NCBI GenBank assembly: GCA_023413135.1 | Contig: JAEZQK010000097.1 | Coordinates: 1 to 64,000, forward strand | Length of the DNA stretch: 64,000 nt | Reading direction: 5' to 3' | DNA from: Bacillota bacterium | Lineage (GTDB): Bacteria; Bacillota; Clostridia; Christensenellales; Aristaeellaceae | Shown: piece by piece, positions 41,365-50,596 of the stretch | How positions within the stretch are numbered: the first letter of the stretch is position 1 | How the letters are laid out: each line of letters starts with the position of its first letter | Position numbers and translations under genes: made by a program | Notes under the pieces: generated by a model | The model's database searches: none | The model's input: the letters and a program-made list of their open reading frames with translations, nothing else | Told to the model about the DNA's origin: nothing

Positions 41365-42077
41365 ATGTCGCATTGATTTTTGCTGGTGGAACAGGGCAAC
41401 GCATGAATACTCGCGCAAAACCAAAACAATTTCTTGAGCTTTATGGGAAGCCCATCATCCTATATACGCTGGAACATTTTGAAGACCATCCGGAGATTGA
41501 TGGGATTATGATTGTCTGCCTTACAAACTGGATGGATGAACTGGAGCATCTGATAAAACGGTATGATATCAATAAGGTGATCGATATAGTTCCGGGTGGC
41601 AATACGGGTCACGAATCCATATACAACGGCTTGTCCGCATTGGAGAGCCGCTGCAATCCGGATGACATTGTACTCATACATGACGGCGTGCGGCCCTTTA
41701 TTACACAAGAGCTCATTTCCGCCAATATCGCCAAAGTGAAAGAATGCGGTACGGCCATTACCGTTGAGCCTGCAATAGAGAGCATTGTACAAAGTGATAG
41801 TGGCGATTTGATTGACAGTGTACCTAGGCGCAACAGCATGTACACAGCAAAAGCTCCTCAGTCGTTTCGATATGGGATGATATGGGAAATGTACCAGCAG
41901 GCTCGAAAGGACAACCGGCTGACGATTGATTCTGCGCATCTGCTTAGCGTTTACGGTATACAGATGCATACGGTAAAGAGCCCTCCCAACAACATAAAAA
42001 TTACTGCACCCGCTGACTATTATATTTTTAGGGCACTGTACGAGGCTAAGGAGAACCAACAGATTTTGGGAATGTAG
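41361..42077 (+). CDS. TarI/IspD-like cytidylyltransferase
   Basis: A 238-residue nucleotidyltransferase of the IspD/TarI family: FAGGTGQRMNTRAKPKQFLE (CTP-binding loop, residues 7-26), IHDGVRPF, NSMYTAKAPQSFRYGMI and PNNIKITAPADY. It uses CTP to activate a sugar-alcohol or methylerythritol phosphate. Its position, coupled to a CDP-glycerol-transferase-like gene in a glycan locus, favours a TarI-like role (ribitol- or related polyol-phosphate) over the isoprenoid role of IspD. Confidence 0.82.
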   Translation: MNVALIFAGGTGQRMNTRAKPKQFLELYGKPIILYTLEHFEDHPEIDGIMIVCLTNWMDELEHLIKRYDINKVIDIVPGGNTGHESIYNGLSALESRCNPDDIVLIHDGVRPFITQELISANIAKVKECGTAITVEPAIESIVQSDSGDLIDSVPRRNSMYTAKAPQSFRYGMIWEMYQQARKDNRLTIDSAHLLSVYGIQMHTVKSPPNNIKITAPADYYIFRALYEAKENQQILGM

Positions 42078-42116
42078 GCACCTGCGTGCCGGACTTGGAC
42101 TGGAAGGTATATATCT

Positions 42117-43241
42117 ATGGGGAAGAACATCGGGGTGAGCGTCGTCATCCCTGTGTACAATGTGGCGCCGTATCTGGATCGTTGCGTAAAGTCCATTGTG
42201 GAGCAAACGTATACCAATCTGGAGATTATTTTGGTGGATGACGGTTCGACTGACCAATCCGGTACATTATGTCAACGCTGGATTGAAAAGGATAGCCGTG
42301 TCATCTATATCCGACGACAAAACAAAGGATTGGGTGAATCGCGAAATATCGGTATTCGTGCTTCTTCGTTTGAACTGATTACATTTGTTGATTCAGATGA
42401 TTGGCTTGAATTTGACTTTATCGAAAAAGTGCTGAGTAAAATGCATGAAGCTGATGCCGATATTGGGATCTGTGATATTTATTATGTAGACAGTATTGAT
42501 ATGCATAAAGAAATATCAGCCATCCGGCTTCCAGAGGCGAGCATATCAGCAGCAGATGATACCCGTGTTCTGAACAGGGTTCGCACCTTTGCCTGGGGCA
42601 AAATATATAAAAAGAAGCTGTTTACAGATCAGAGAATATGGTTTCCAGCATGTATTTTTGAGGATATTCCATGTACGCCTGTTTTGGCTGCTTTGGCCCA
42701 GCGCGTGGTGAGGATGCCGGAGCCGTTATACAACTATTTTCGAAACCGGCCCGGAAGCTTGGCCAATGATGCCGCAAACATTGAGGATATGGGGACGGCG
42801 CTTGCCTTGCTGTACGAGCAACTTAGAGATCGTAAATTACTCACAGCCTGTGCCTTGGAGCTCAAAAAGCTGATGATAGGCCAGGTGCGCTTTGCTATCA
42901 GGAAATGGGGGAACCTTGAAAGTGATCTTATCGGCAAGAAACTTGAACGTCTTGTAAAGATGATTGATTCCTATTTCCCGGGTTTGTTTGATGTGCTAAG
43001 CAGCAAATTTTATGTTTATGGAAATGACGAATTCATGACAAAGGCCCTTGACAGGGTTGTGCCAAGGGCGCAGCAGATTGTGCGGGACATTGAGAACGCG
43101 GATGTGATGGTTTCTGCCATGGTGCATTCTTGGGAAGAAGCGGATGGTATAAAGACAATCTGCATAAAGAGGCCTGCTTCGAACGACTGTACAGAGTCAG
43201 TGATCTGGGAAGCCGCAGAAGCAATTATGGAAGCATTATAG
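42117..43241 (+). CDS. GT2 glycosyltransferase
   Basis: A 374-residue family-2 transferase with VSVVIPVYNVAPYLDRCVKS at the start, VDDGSTDQSG and the DxD-type FVDSDDWLEFDF motif (about residues 90-101); WGKIYKKKLF and FEDIPCTP are common in this group. The remaining C-terminal helices are not assigned. GGAAGGTATATATCT precedes ATG 42117. It probably adds one sugar in the cytoplasm. Confidence 0.88.
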   Translation: MGKNIGVSVVIPVYNVAPYLDRCVKSIVEQTYTNLEIILVDDGSTDQSGTLCQRWIEKDSRVIYIRRQNKGLGESRNIGIRASSFELITFVDSDDWLEFDFIEKVLSKMHEADADIGICDIYYVDSIDMHKEISAIRLPEASISAADDTRVLNRVRTFAWGKIYKKKLFTDQRIWFPACIFEDIPCTPVLAALAQRVVRMPEPLYNYFRNRPGSLANDAANIEDMGTALALLYEQLRDRKLLTACALELKKLMIGQVRFAIRKWGNLESDLIGKKLERLVKMIDSYFPGLFDVLSSKFYVYGNDEFMTKALDRVVPRAQQIVRDIENADVMVSAMVHSWEEADGIKTICIKRPASNDCTESVIWEAAEAIMEAL

Positions 43242-43257
43242 AGGGGGTCGATCGCAA

Positions 43258-44388
43258 ATGAAATTAAGAAAGTGCGGAATTGCAGAGTTCGCAAAAGAGA
43301 CCGAAGGAAAACAGATTGTTTGCTTCGGAGCATCCTCTTTGATTCATGACTTATGCTCATTTTATAATCAATTCAAGTTTCACAATCGAATTACCGCCAT
43401 TGCTGATAATAACACTTCCAAACATGGAAGTTATTTTGATGTAATGGGGGAAACCATGAAAATTATATCTGTCGATGATCTAAAAAATATGGTTTCTGCA
43501 AATAAAGACCTGGCCCTACTTATTACGGTTCATCATTTAAGTTGCGCCGGTGTCTATAGACAGTTGAATGCTGTGCCGGAACTTGAAGACTTGAATTGCT
43601 ATATATATGCGATGTTTCCATTTTGTGAGACGGTTGGTGAAATTCCCAAGGCGATTTTGGCTTTAAAGCGTGATAAGCCACAAATACCGAAGATTATCCA
43701 CTATTTCTGGGTTGGCGGGAACCCTATACCGGAAAAGAATTTGAAATGCATTGAAAGCTGGAAGAAACATTGCCCGGAGTATGAAATAAAGCGCTGGGAC
43801 GAACATAATTATGACTTTCGGAAAAATGCATATATGGCGGAGGCTTACGCTTCTAAAAAGTGGGGATATGCATCCGACTATGCACGCCTGGACATCATTT
43901 ATCAATATGGCGGGATATATCTGGATGTGGATGTAGAAATAATAAAGAGTTTCGATGATTTGTTATGTTATCCGGCATTTTTGGGGTTAGGGCAGCATAA
44001 TGTAGTGAATACTGGGCATGGGTTTGGCGCTGCGACCGGCAATCAATTAATAAAGGAAATGCGTGATGAATACGAAGGCATTCATTTTTTGAAGGAAGAC
44101 GGCTCGTACAGGCTTGCTACCTGCGATCAATATCAAACAGAAACTTTGCGCAGACACGGCTTCACTGGAGGAAATAGATTTTCGGTGGTTTATGATACTG
44201 TCATATTTCCAACCGAATTTTTTTCACCAAAGAACACTGCATTTGGAATCATAAGAATAACGGATCACTGCCATTCCATACACCATTTCGACAATTCTTT
44301 ATTCTCTTCGCAGGAGCTTTTGCAAAGAAAAGCTAATCGGGATATGTTTCAAACATATTTGCGGGATGAGAATGTGCTTTATGAATAA
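43258..44388 (+). CDS. GT32-type glycosyltransferase with N-terminal Rossmann-like module
   Basis: A 376-residue protein. Residues about 15-120 form a Rossmann-like module (KQIVCFGASSLIHDLC, IADNNTSKHG) also found in neighbours. Residues about 145-260 are a family-32 (OCH1/capsule-type) transferase: KIIHYFWVGGNPIPEKNLKC, YASDYARLDIIYQYGGIYLD, with the DxD metal site as LDVDVE. It presumably transfers galactose or a similar sugar from a nucleotide donor. Noticeably A+T-rich compared with genes outside the locus. Confidence 0.85.
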   Translation: MKLRKCGIAEFAKETEGKQIVCFGASSLIHDLCSFYNQFKFHNRITAIADNNTSKHGSYFDVMGETMKIISVDDLKNMVSANKDLALLITVHHLSCAGVYRQLNAVPELEDLNCYIYAMFPFCETVGEIPKAILALKRDKPQIPKIIHYFWVGGNPIPEKNLKCIESWKKHCPEYEIKRWDEHNYDFRKNAYMAEAYASKKWGYASDYARLDIIYQYGGIYLDVDVEIIKSFDDLLCYPAFLGLGQHNVVNTGHGFGAATGNQLIKEMRDEYEGIHFLKEDGSYRLATCDQYQTETLRRHGFTGGNRFSVVYDTVIFPTEFFSPKNTAFGIIRITDHCHSIHHFDNSLFSSQELLQRKANRDMFQTYLRDENVLYE

Positions 44389-44430
44389 AAGAGTGATTCT
44401 TTTTTAATTCAACCAAAGGAGACAGTGCAG

Positions 44431-45756
44431 ATGAAGAATATCATCGTATTTGGCGCAGGGGATACTGGGAGAATTGTTTATGAAACGCTTGGAACGAAGT
44501 GCATCCGCTATTTCGCTGACAACTATCCCAAAGCCGAATCATTCTTTAATATCCCTGTGATAGACTTTGAAAGCTTAAAAGAAGTGTACCATGAGGATAA
44601 AAACATAGTTATTATTGTTGCTTCTTATGATCACTGGGAAAACATATGTTACCAATTGAGCATAAACAAAATGGGCAGGTTCTTTGTATGGCCTAGACAG
44701 GGCGATATACAGCAAAACAGCAGACAGGATGGATATCACTATCAAAAATTGATGGAAGACTATCATATCTTCGATTATAAGAATATTGCAATATATGCAT
44801 ATGGGGCGAAATTGCTCTTTTGGCTGGATACTTTGGAAAGAGCGGGGTTGTTAGACCGTGTAAGATACGTGATTCGTTATGAGAAGGATAATATTGAAGT
44901 GCCTGCACATATAAGCGTCATTGAAAGCACTGATCTAATTGCTATTGAAAAGAAAATTGATCTTTTGCTGATGGACGTCCGCAGAGACTGCAGCAAGCTT
45001 CACGATTATGTGGAAAGCAGGCACGTTTCATTTGCTGTTGCAGATTGCAGCAAATTTGATGTCTTTGTAAAGCGGAAAAGCATAGCGGCATTCTACAATA
45101 AGCACTGCGGGGAGAGGTGCTTTATCGTCGGCAACGGTCCCAGCTTAACCATGAAAGATCTGGATATGTTACACAGGCATCAGGAAATATGCTTTGGCAC
45201 CAATAAAATCTATCATGCATTCAGCCATACAGCATGGCGACCGGATTATTTTATTGCACAGGATCGGTTGATGCTGAAGCAGCATGCCATAGAACTGTAT
45301 AATATGAACGTTGGTTATAAATTTATAGCGGACAGATATCCGGCTTTCTGGGATTTGGAGAATTCCAGGGACGCCATCAAGTTCCATATCAAGAGTGAGG
45401 CATTTACTCCCAATCTGCCTGATTTTTCCGAAGATTTCAGCGCATATTGCGTTGAAGGATCAACAGTAACTTACTCCGCCCTCCAGCTTGCTGCTTATAT
45501 GGGGTTTGCTGAGATATATCTGATAGGGGTGGATTTTGATTACTCCGGCGATATGGCCAAAGGGGAAAACCATTTTTGTGCGGCATACGTTGGTGCAAAT
45601 GATGAATATAACCCATTTGTTCCTGAAAGGTCTATCCTCGCTTATCGGAAAGCAGAGTTATATTCCCGGCAGCATGGTTTCAGAATCTTCAACGCCACCC
45701 GCGGCGGCAAGCTGGAGGAATTTGAACGGGTCGACTTAAACGGGTTGTTTAAATAG
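44431..45756 (+). CDS. DUF115 (Maf/MptE-like) protein with N-terminal Rossmann modules
   Basis: A 441-residue protein. It begins NIIVFGAGDTGRIVYETLG, a Rossmann-like module (about 1-95), followed by a second similar one (KNIAIYAYGAKLLFWLD, about 115-200) and a C-terminal DUF115 domain starting RCFIVGNGPSLTMKDLDML, with YLIGVDFDY. DUF115 is shared by flagellin-glycosylating Maf proteins, which transfer CMP-activated nonulosonic acids, and by MptE-like enzymes. AAAGGAG selects ATG 44431. The tail GGKLEEFERVDLNGLFK recurs in the protein at 48302-49387. Confidence 0.75.
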   Translation: MKNIIVFGAGDTGRIVYETLGTKCIRYFADNYPKAESFFNIPVIDFESLKEVYHEDKNIVIIVASYDHWENICYQLSINKMGRFFVWPRQGDIQQNSRQDGYHYQKLMEDYHIFDYKNIAIYAYGAKLLFWLDTLERAGLLDRVRYVIRYEKDNIEVPAHISVIESTDLIAIEKKIDLLLMDVRRDCSKLHDYVESRHVSFAVADCSKFDVFVKRKSIAAFYNKHCGERCFIVGNGPSLTMKDLDMLHRHQEICFGTNKIYHAFSHTAWRPDYFIAQDRLMLKQHAIELYNMNVGYKFIADRYPAFWDLENSRDAIKFHIKSEAFTPNLPDFSEDFSAYCVEGSTVTYSALQLAAYMGFAEIYLIGVDFDYSGDMAKGENHFCAAYVGANDEYNPFVPERSILAYRKAELYSRQHGFRIFNATRGGKLEEFERVDLNGLFK

Positions 45757-45767
45757 GTGTGTGGAAA

Positions 45768-46005
45768 ATGAGCATACAAATGCCTGAATTTCGTGCAATC
45801 ATACCCGCCCGCAGCGGCTCAAAGATAATCACAGATAAACACATATGTGTGTCTTGTGACACGCCTCTGCTGGCGCCCTCTACAAAACATGCTGTGGATG
45901 CTGTGCCAGAACGGTCAATCGGGTCACCGTGTCGACAGACAGTAAGCATTATGCGAATATTGCCCAATGCACCGCAGTGCACATTTTGCGGCTGAATCGA
46001 GGATA
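45768..46005 (+). pseudogene. Decayed neuA (CMP-nonulosonate cytidylyltransferase) fragment
   Basis: The 5' part reads MPEFRAIIPARSGSK followed by KHAVDAV, the start of an acylneuraminate cytidylyltransferase. After about base 45910 the homology continues in another frame as NRVTVSTDSKHYANIAQ (45916-45966), the normal next motif RVxVSTDSxxYAxIA. The remaining three quarters of the gene are missing, as the next gene starts at 46011. At least one frameshift plus a 3' truncation make it a pseudogene. Several usually conserved residues after GSK are also altered. Confidence 0.75.
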
Positions 46006-46010
46006 CTCAC

Positions 46011-48161
46011 ATGAACAATCTCCTTCAAAACAAACCAGTTTATCTGATGCCTTTTACGCCCAAATCTATATTGGTCTATTATTTGCTGCGCCGTCACGGC
46101 ATGGAAGTCCTTGGTTTTTGCGACAACGACAGTATGTTGTCGTCTAGGCGTTTTGCGGGAAAGCCGCTCCTCCTGCCCGAACAAGCCTATTCCGCTTGTC
46201 CAGACGCAGTGGTAGTTCTTTGCGAGATGAAATTTTTCCATGAGAACGAAGACCAGCTGCGTCAAATCGGTTTTGACGCTGCCGTAACGATGGATCTATT
46301 GCATTTTAGCGATGACTTATCCGGGTACGTTTCCTTGCTTCAGGAAGAGAGCTATGCAGGGCTGATCCCAAGGCAGGTCCCCTATGGCAGGCGTTTTGTG
46401 CAGTACCTGTCTGTATTGAGGACATGGGATAACCTGATAAGAGAGCTGAAGAATGATTACATGCCCCCGTATTGTTTTCGGGAAAGCGAGGCGCCTTCCC
46501 TTCAGGCGCCCGGTGAAGGGCCAAGATTCCTTGTCCTGGTCAATGCTACCAGTGTTCTTAACGGGTTGTTCTTTGTCCAGTGCATGAACAGTTTGTCCGC
46601 GCAAAAGTACCGCCGTACCGCGGCTCTCATACTTTGCACTCCCGAAGGGCAGGGGGTTGTGGAGCAAGCGTTGCGTGAAAAGTGTCTGGATGGAGCCAAG
46701 GCCTTTTTGGCGCCAAGCGGGATGAACAATATGAAAACCATTACCTATGCCAAATTCCATTACCCAGAATATACGGCCTATGATTATATCGTTACCCTTG
46801 GCGCCAATGATACGTTTTCCGATCATGCGCTTTCCGTGCTTGCGGGCGAAATAATTGCCGCCCCAGGAGCCGCGGTATATACAGCCAATGAAGACCGCCT
46901 TTTCAATGAGGAATACATTGCTCCGTATTACAAGGAGGACTATCAAAGGCTCAAATCGCTGGATGCAGCGCAGCTGGCAAGAAATTTGATATGCATCCGC
47001 ACGGACGCATCAGCGGATATCCGTGCCATCGATCCGGCCGATATTGTTATTATCCGAGAGGTGCTATATCATTACAGAGTACTCCCAGGCTCGGACTGCG
47101 CTAACCAAATCAAGCCCATCGCCTTTTATCTACCCCAGTTCCATGCCATCCCAGAAAATGACCAATGGTGGGGGAAAGGCTTTACGGAGTGGACGAATGT
47201 CAGAAGTGGAGCACCCATGTTTGAGGGGCATTATCAGCCTCATGTGCCGGGTGCTTTGGGATATTATGATTTGGCAAACGATGCGGACATTCAAAAAAAG
47301 CAGATGGAGTTGGCGCAAAAGTACGGCATTTACGGCTTTTGCTACTACTACTATTGGTTCAATGGGAAAAAGTTGCTGGAAAAACCGCTTGAAAATATGC
47401 TGAGAAATTCTGAGCTTAATATGCCCTTTTGCATCCTTTGGGCCAACGAAAACTGGACGCGCCGCTGGGATGGACTTGAACAGGAGATATTGATGGAGCA
47501 GGTCCATAATGACGAATCGGACAGGCGGTTTATATATGATATTCTGCCAATACTTACCGATCCACGCTATATCAGGGTCCGTGGAGCGCCCCTATTGCTG
47601 ATATACAGGGTGGACATGTTCCCAGATTTCAAGCGGACTGTGCAAATGTGGAGAAGCATCGCTGCCGATCATGGCATTCCACACTTGCATATATCTTTGG
47701 TAATCCACAGTCATTCTTATTACCACCAGGCGCTTAAATACGATTGCGAGTCGGTCGCCGAGTTTCCCCTTCACAAAAGCGGAGTACAGAAGGCTAGATA
47801 TAAAATAGTTGGTTTGCAGCATCAGTTTTCGGGAACAGTGGCTGACTACAAGCATTATGTACAATGCAGCATGAACCGCCGAACGGAGGAGGAACTGCGA
47901 TTTCGGACAGCCATGATGGGTTTTGACAATACGGCTAGACGAAAGGAGAAAGCAACCATTGTCCATGGATGTAATCCTTATGAATATGAGAAGCTGTTTG
48001 CATCATTAGTGGATTTTACATCAAGGCGACCTCCCGAGGAACGGTTCATTTTCATCAACGCCTGGAATGAATGGGCGGAGGGGAATCATCTGGAACCTGA
48101 TGAAAAATACGGAGAGGATTATTTACAGGCCACTCGGGACGCGATCCGGATAAATTGCTAA
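46011..48161 (+). CDS. WbsX-type glycosyltransferase with N-terminal extension
   Basis: A 716-residue protein. The N-terminal about 110 residues are a Rossmann-like module (PVYLMPFTPKSILVYYLLRR, GFCDNDSM); residues about 165-350 look like a degraded GT2-like part (VLVNATSVLNGLFFVQCMNS, YTANEDRLF); residues about 363-710 are a WbsX/GH99-like domain: IKPIAFYLPQFHAIPENDQW, GKGFTEWTNV, HYQPHVPGALGYYDL, GFCYYYYWFNGKKLL, FCILWANENWTRRWDG and INAWNEWAEGNHLEPDE. WbsX domains occur in O-antigen and capsule clusters. The ATG at 46011 follows GAGGATACTCAC. Confidence 0.82.
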   Translation: MNNLLQNKPVYLMPFTPKSILVYYLLRRHGMEVLGFCDNDSMLSSRRFAGKPLLLPEQAYSACPDAVVVLCEMKFFHENEDQLRQIGFDAAVTMDLLHFSDDLSGYVSLLQEESYAGLIPRQVPYGRRFVQYLSVLRTWDNLIRELKNDYMPPYCFRESEAPSLQAPGEGPRFLVLVNATSVLNGLFFVQCMNSLSAQKYRRTAALILCTPEGQGVVEQALREKCLDGAKAFLAPSGMNNMKTITYAKFHYPEYTAYDYIVTLGANDTFSDHALSVLAGEIIAAPGAAVYTANEDRLFNEEYIAPYYKEDYQRLKSLDAAQLARNLICIRTDASADIRAIDPADIVIIREVLYHYRVLPGSDCANQIKPIAFYLPQFHAIPENDQWWGKGFTEWTNVRSGAPMFEGHYQPHVPGALGYYDLANDADIQKKQMELAQKYGIYGFCYYYYWFNGKKLLEKPLENMLRNSELNMPFCILWANENWTRRWDGLEQEILMEQVHNDESDRRFIYDILPILTDPRYIRVRGAPLLLIYRVDMFPDFKRTVQMWRSIAADHGIPHLHISLVIHSHSYYHQALKYDCESVAEFPLHKSGVQKARYKIVGLQHQFSGTVADYKHYVQCSMNRRTEEELRFRTAMMGFDNTARRKEKATIVHGCNPYEYEKLFASLVDFTSRRPPEERFIFINAWNEWAEGNHLEPDEKYGEDYLQATRDAIRINC

Positions 48162-48301
48162 CTGTTGAATCTGCATGGTGGTTTTTGCCGTTGTACTGTA
48201 TATGCGCAGATACCGGCACCTGAATGCATGGATACAGGATGGCGGCCTATATCAGGTCAATGCAGATTCATGATCGGATTAAGCCCGGAAAGGAAAAGCA
48301 A

Positions 48302-49387
48302 ATGAAAAACGGTGAAACAATGAATAGGCCTATTATCCTCTTTGGCGCCGGGAAGATAGGGAAACAGGCGCTGGATTATTATGGCCGAAGGAATGTACAT
48401 TTTTTTGCAGACAATCACAAGGCAGGCCTATATTACTTTGGGGTTCCGGTCATATCGGCGGAAGATTTGCGAAGGATCTACCAAGGGTATCATATCATCA
48501 TTTCCACAGCGCCGGGTTTATTTGGTGAAATAAAGGAGCAGCTGGAACGCGCGGGCATTTCGGGAGTGGATTTTTTCGTTCAAAGCGAAGCGAAAAAATA
48601 CATCAAGGACCCCCGTTTGGAGAAATTTGCAAACGGACATAAAGGGATGCGTTGCTTTATCATTGGAAACGGACCCAGCTTACGGACGGAGGATCTGGAC
48701 AAAATCGCACAGTACGAATACATTTCATTTGCGTGCAATAAGATCTATAAAATCTTTGAACAAACACATTGGCGGCCAGATTACTATTTTGCATCGGATG
48801 CACCATTTATTGCGCAGAATTGGGATGCAATCATGGATATTCATGGAAAAAAGTTTTTTGCATATACAGAAGAGATCATGCCTTCTGATATGCTTGAAAA
48901 GTTGATCCATGGTGGAAATGCATTTTTGTTCAATGCAAGGCATTTGCAGATCAAACCCAATAAGCATAACTTCCTTCCGGTTTATGAAACTTTCCATGAA
49001 CCATATCCTTCGTTTTCGCAGGATGCGGCAAGCTTTGTTTACGAAGGATTTAATGTCGTATATCTTATGATGCAATGGGCTGCATATATGGGATTTGCCG
49101 AGATATATCTATTAGGTGTCGATCATTATTACGCACAAACATGCAACTATTTTGAACAGATCGTTCCCCCGCAGGCCATTGCAGATACGAACAACGCTGA
49201 TCATTTTTGCGGCGACTATTATAAGGTGGGCGAATTGATTCATGTTTCCGACGTAAATTCCACCGAACAAGCCTACAAAAAGGCAGAGCTGTATTCCCGG
49301 GAACATGGCTTTCGGATATATAACGCCACCCGAGGCGGCAAATTGGAGGTGTTTGAGCGGGTGGACTTTGATGGGTTGTTTAAATAG
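48302..49387 (+). CDS. DUF115 (Maf/MptE-like) protein with N-terminal Rossmann module
   Basis: A 361-residue relative of the protein at 44431-45756. It starts with RPIILFGAGKIGKQALDYYG and FFADNHKAGLYYFGVPVIS (Rossmann-like, about 8-100), then the DUF115 domain from MRCFIIGNGPSLRTEDLDKI to YLLGVDHYY, ending GGKLEVFERVDFDGLFK. Compared with the other copy one N-terminal module is missing. AAAGGAAAAGC precedes ATG 48302; the frame extends upstream to 48224 without support. Last gene of the plus arm, ending 57 bases from the convergent minus arm. Confidence 0.78.
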   Translation: MKNGETMNRPIILFGAGKIGKQALDYYGRRNVHFFADNHKAGLYYFGVPVISAEDLRRIYQGYHIIISTAPGLFGEIKEQLERAGISGVDFFVQSEAKKYIKDPRLEKFANGHKGMRCFIIGNGPSLRTEDLDKIAQYEYISFACNKIYKIFEQTHWRPDYYFASDAPFIAQNWDAIMDIHGKKFFAYTEEIMPSDMLEKLIHGGNAFLFNARHLQIKPNKHNFLPVYETFHEPYPSFSQDAASFVYEGFNVVYLMMQWAAYMGFAEIYLLGVDHYYAQTCNYFEQIVPPQAIADTNNADHFCGDYYKVGELIHVSDVNSTEQAYKKAELYSREHGFRIYNATRGGKLEVFERVDFDGLFK

Positions 49388-49444
49388 ATGAGTGAAAAAG
49401 GAGCATGCATGGAAGTAAGCTGTTTTTCCAGGCAGGCCAAGATA

Positions 49445-50596
49445 TTACGCCTTATTTCCTTTCAAAATGAGATCAACTGCCTCGCGTACAGCACCATCAC
49501 CCCCGCGGGCATTCGTTACATAGCCCGCCGCCGTTTTTGCTTCCGGGCAGCCATCGCTGACACATATACCATAACCGACGAAGGCGATCGCATCCACATC
49601 GTTCAGGTCGTCACCGATATAGGCTACAGAAGCAATATCCATGCCATACTTATCGCATAGCAACGAAATTGCAGTCTTCTTATCGCCGACTCCCATCAGG
49701 AGTTCATCTACACCCAACTTTTCTGCCCGTTTGCGGACGGAGGAACAAATCTCTCCTGTAACGATCCCCGTGATGATTCCACGCTCTTTTAAAAGGCGCA
49801 AACCGGCGCCGTCACGGGTGTTGAATTTTTTCATTACTTCACCCTCAGCAGAATAATACATACCTCCGTCTGTCAGCGTACCGTCGCAATCTGTAAGGAA
49901 CATTTTTATTTCAGGAATTCCTGATGATTTCTGCCGTCTTTGCAAAAGATGCTCAACGATCAGCCAGTCCTCCGGTTCATCGATCTCCACATAACTCTCC
50001 GGCGGCATTTCAACCGTTTTGATGTTCCCCGACAAACGGCATTTGCTTTGAAGCAGGGAGGTTCTGTCTGTAATGTAAAATGCGCCGTTTTCTACGAGGA
50101 ATCCACTAAACTCCTGTCTGCGCGGTCTGCGGAAGAAATCATAATTTTGCGGTAAAGCATGGCCTCCCTCTGAATCCTCCCACAAAAACCGCTTCTGCCG
50201 AACAACGGACAGCACACTGTCCACATCCTTCTGACGCAACAACGAAAAGCCTTTAGCCAAGTCATCTGCGGTAATTAACGGCGAAGTCGCCTGAATCAAA
50301 ACAATTTTGTCAAAATGATATTTTTCTGCAAATTCAAGCATGGCGGATTCTGTCGAAGCCGTATCTGTAGCCGTTTCCGCGCTTCTTCCAATGACCGCAG
50401 TTTTGGTAAATCCAAAGCCTTCAACGACTGATGCAATCGTATCGCTGTCGGTGCCGACAAATACCTTATCAATTTCTTTGCACTCACAGGCAGCCTTGAC
50501 CGCCCAATAGACAAGCGGTTTTCCTGCAATTGATTTTATGTTCTTCATTGGAATGGACTTGCTCCCACCCCGTACGGGAATATAAGCGATGTTCAT
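49445..50596 (-). CDS. CMP-nonulosonate cytidylyltransferase fused to HAD phosphatase
   Basis: A 383-residue bifunctional protein. Residues 1-225 are a NeuA-type synthetase: YIPVRGGSKSIPMKNI (CTP loop), FVGTDSDTIASV, IQATSPL, and ENGAFYITDR. Residues 230-383 are a KdsC-like HAD phosphatase with DCDGTLTDG (D236, D238), TGE, the lysine in GDKKTA and GDDLNDVD (about 328), all catalytic motifs intact. It would first dephosphorylate a nonulosonate 9-phosphate (or similar), then activate it with CTP. The same order is known from animal CMP-sialate synthetases. It overlaps neuB by four bases. Confidence 0.88.
   Translation of the reverse strand: MNIAYIPVRGGSKSIPMKNIKSIAGKPLVYWAVKAACECKEIDKVFVGTDSDTIASVVEGFGFTKTAVIGRSAETATDTASTESAMLEFAEKYHFDKIVLIQATSPLITADDLAKGFSLLRQKDVDSVLSVVRQKRFLWEDSEGGHALPQNYDFFRRPRRQEFSGFLVENGAFYITDRTSLLQSKCRLSGNIKTVEMPPESYVEIDEPEDWLIVEHLLQRRQKSSGIPEIKMFLTDCDGTLTDGGMYYSAEGEVMKKFNTRDGAGLRLLKERGIITGIVTGEICSSVRKRAEKLGVDELLMGVGDKKTAISLLCDKYGMDIASVAYIGDDLNDVDAIAFVGYGICVSDGCPEAKTAAGYVTNARGGDGAVREAVDLILKGNKA

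Noticed and set aside
48627..49075. Overlapping frames on both strands within the DUF115 gene at 48302
   Set aside because: They lack ribosome sites and interrupt a continuous, conserved DUF115 protein.
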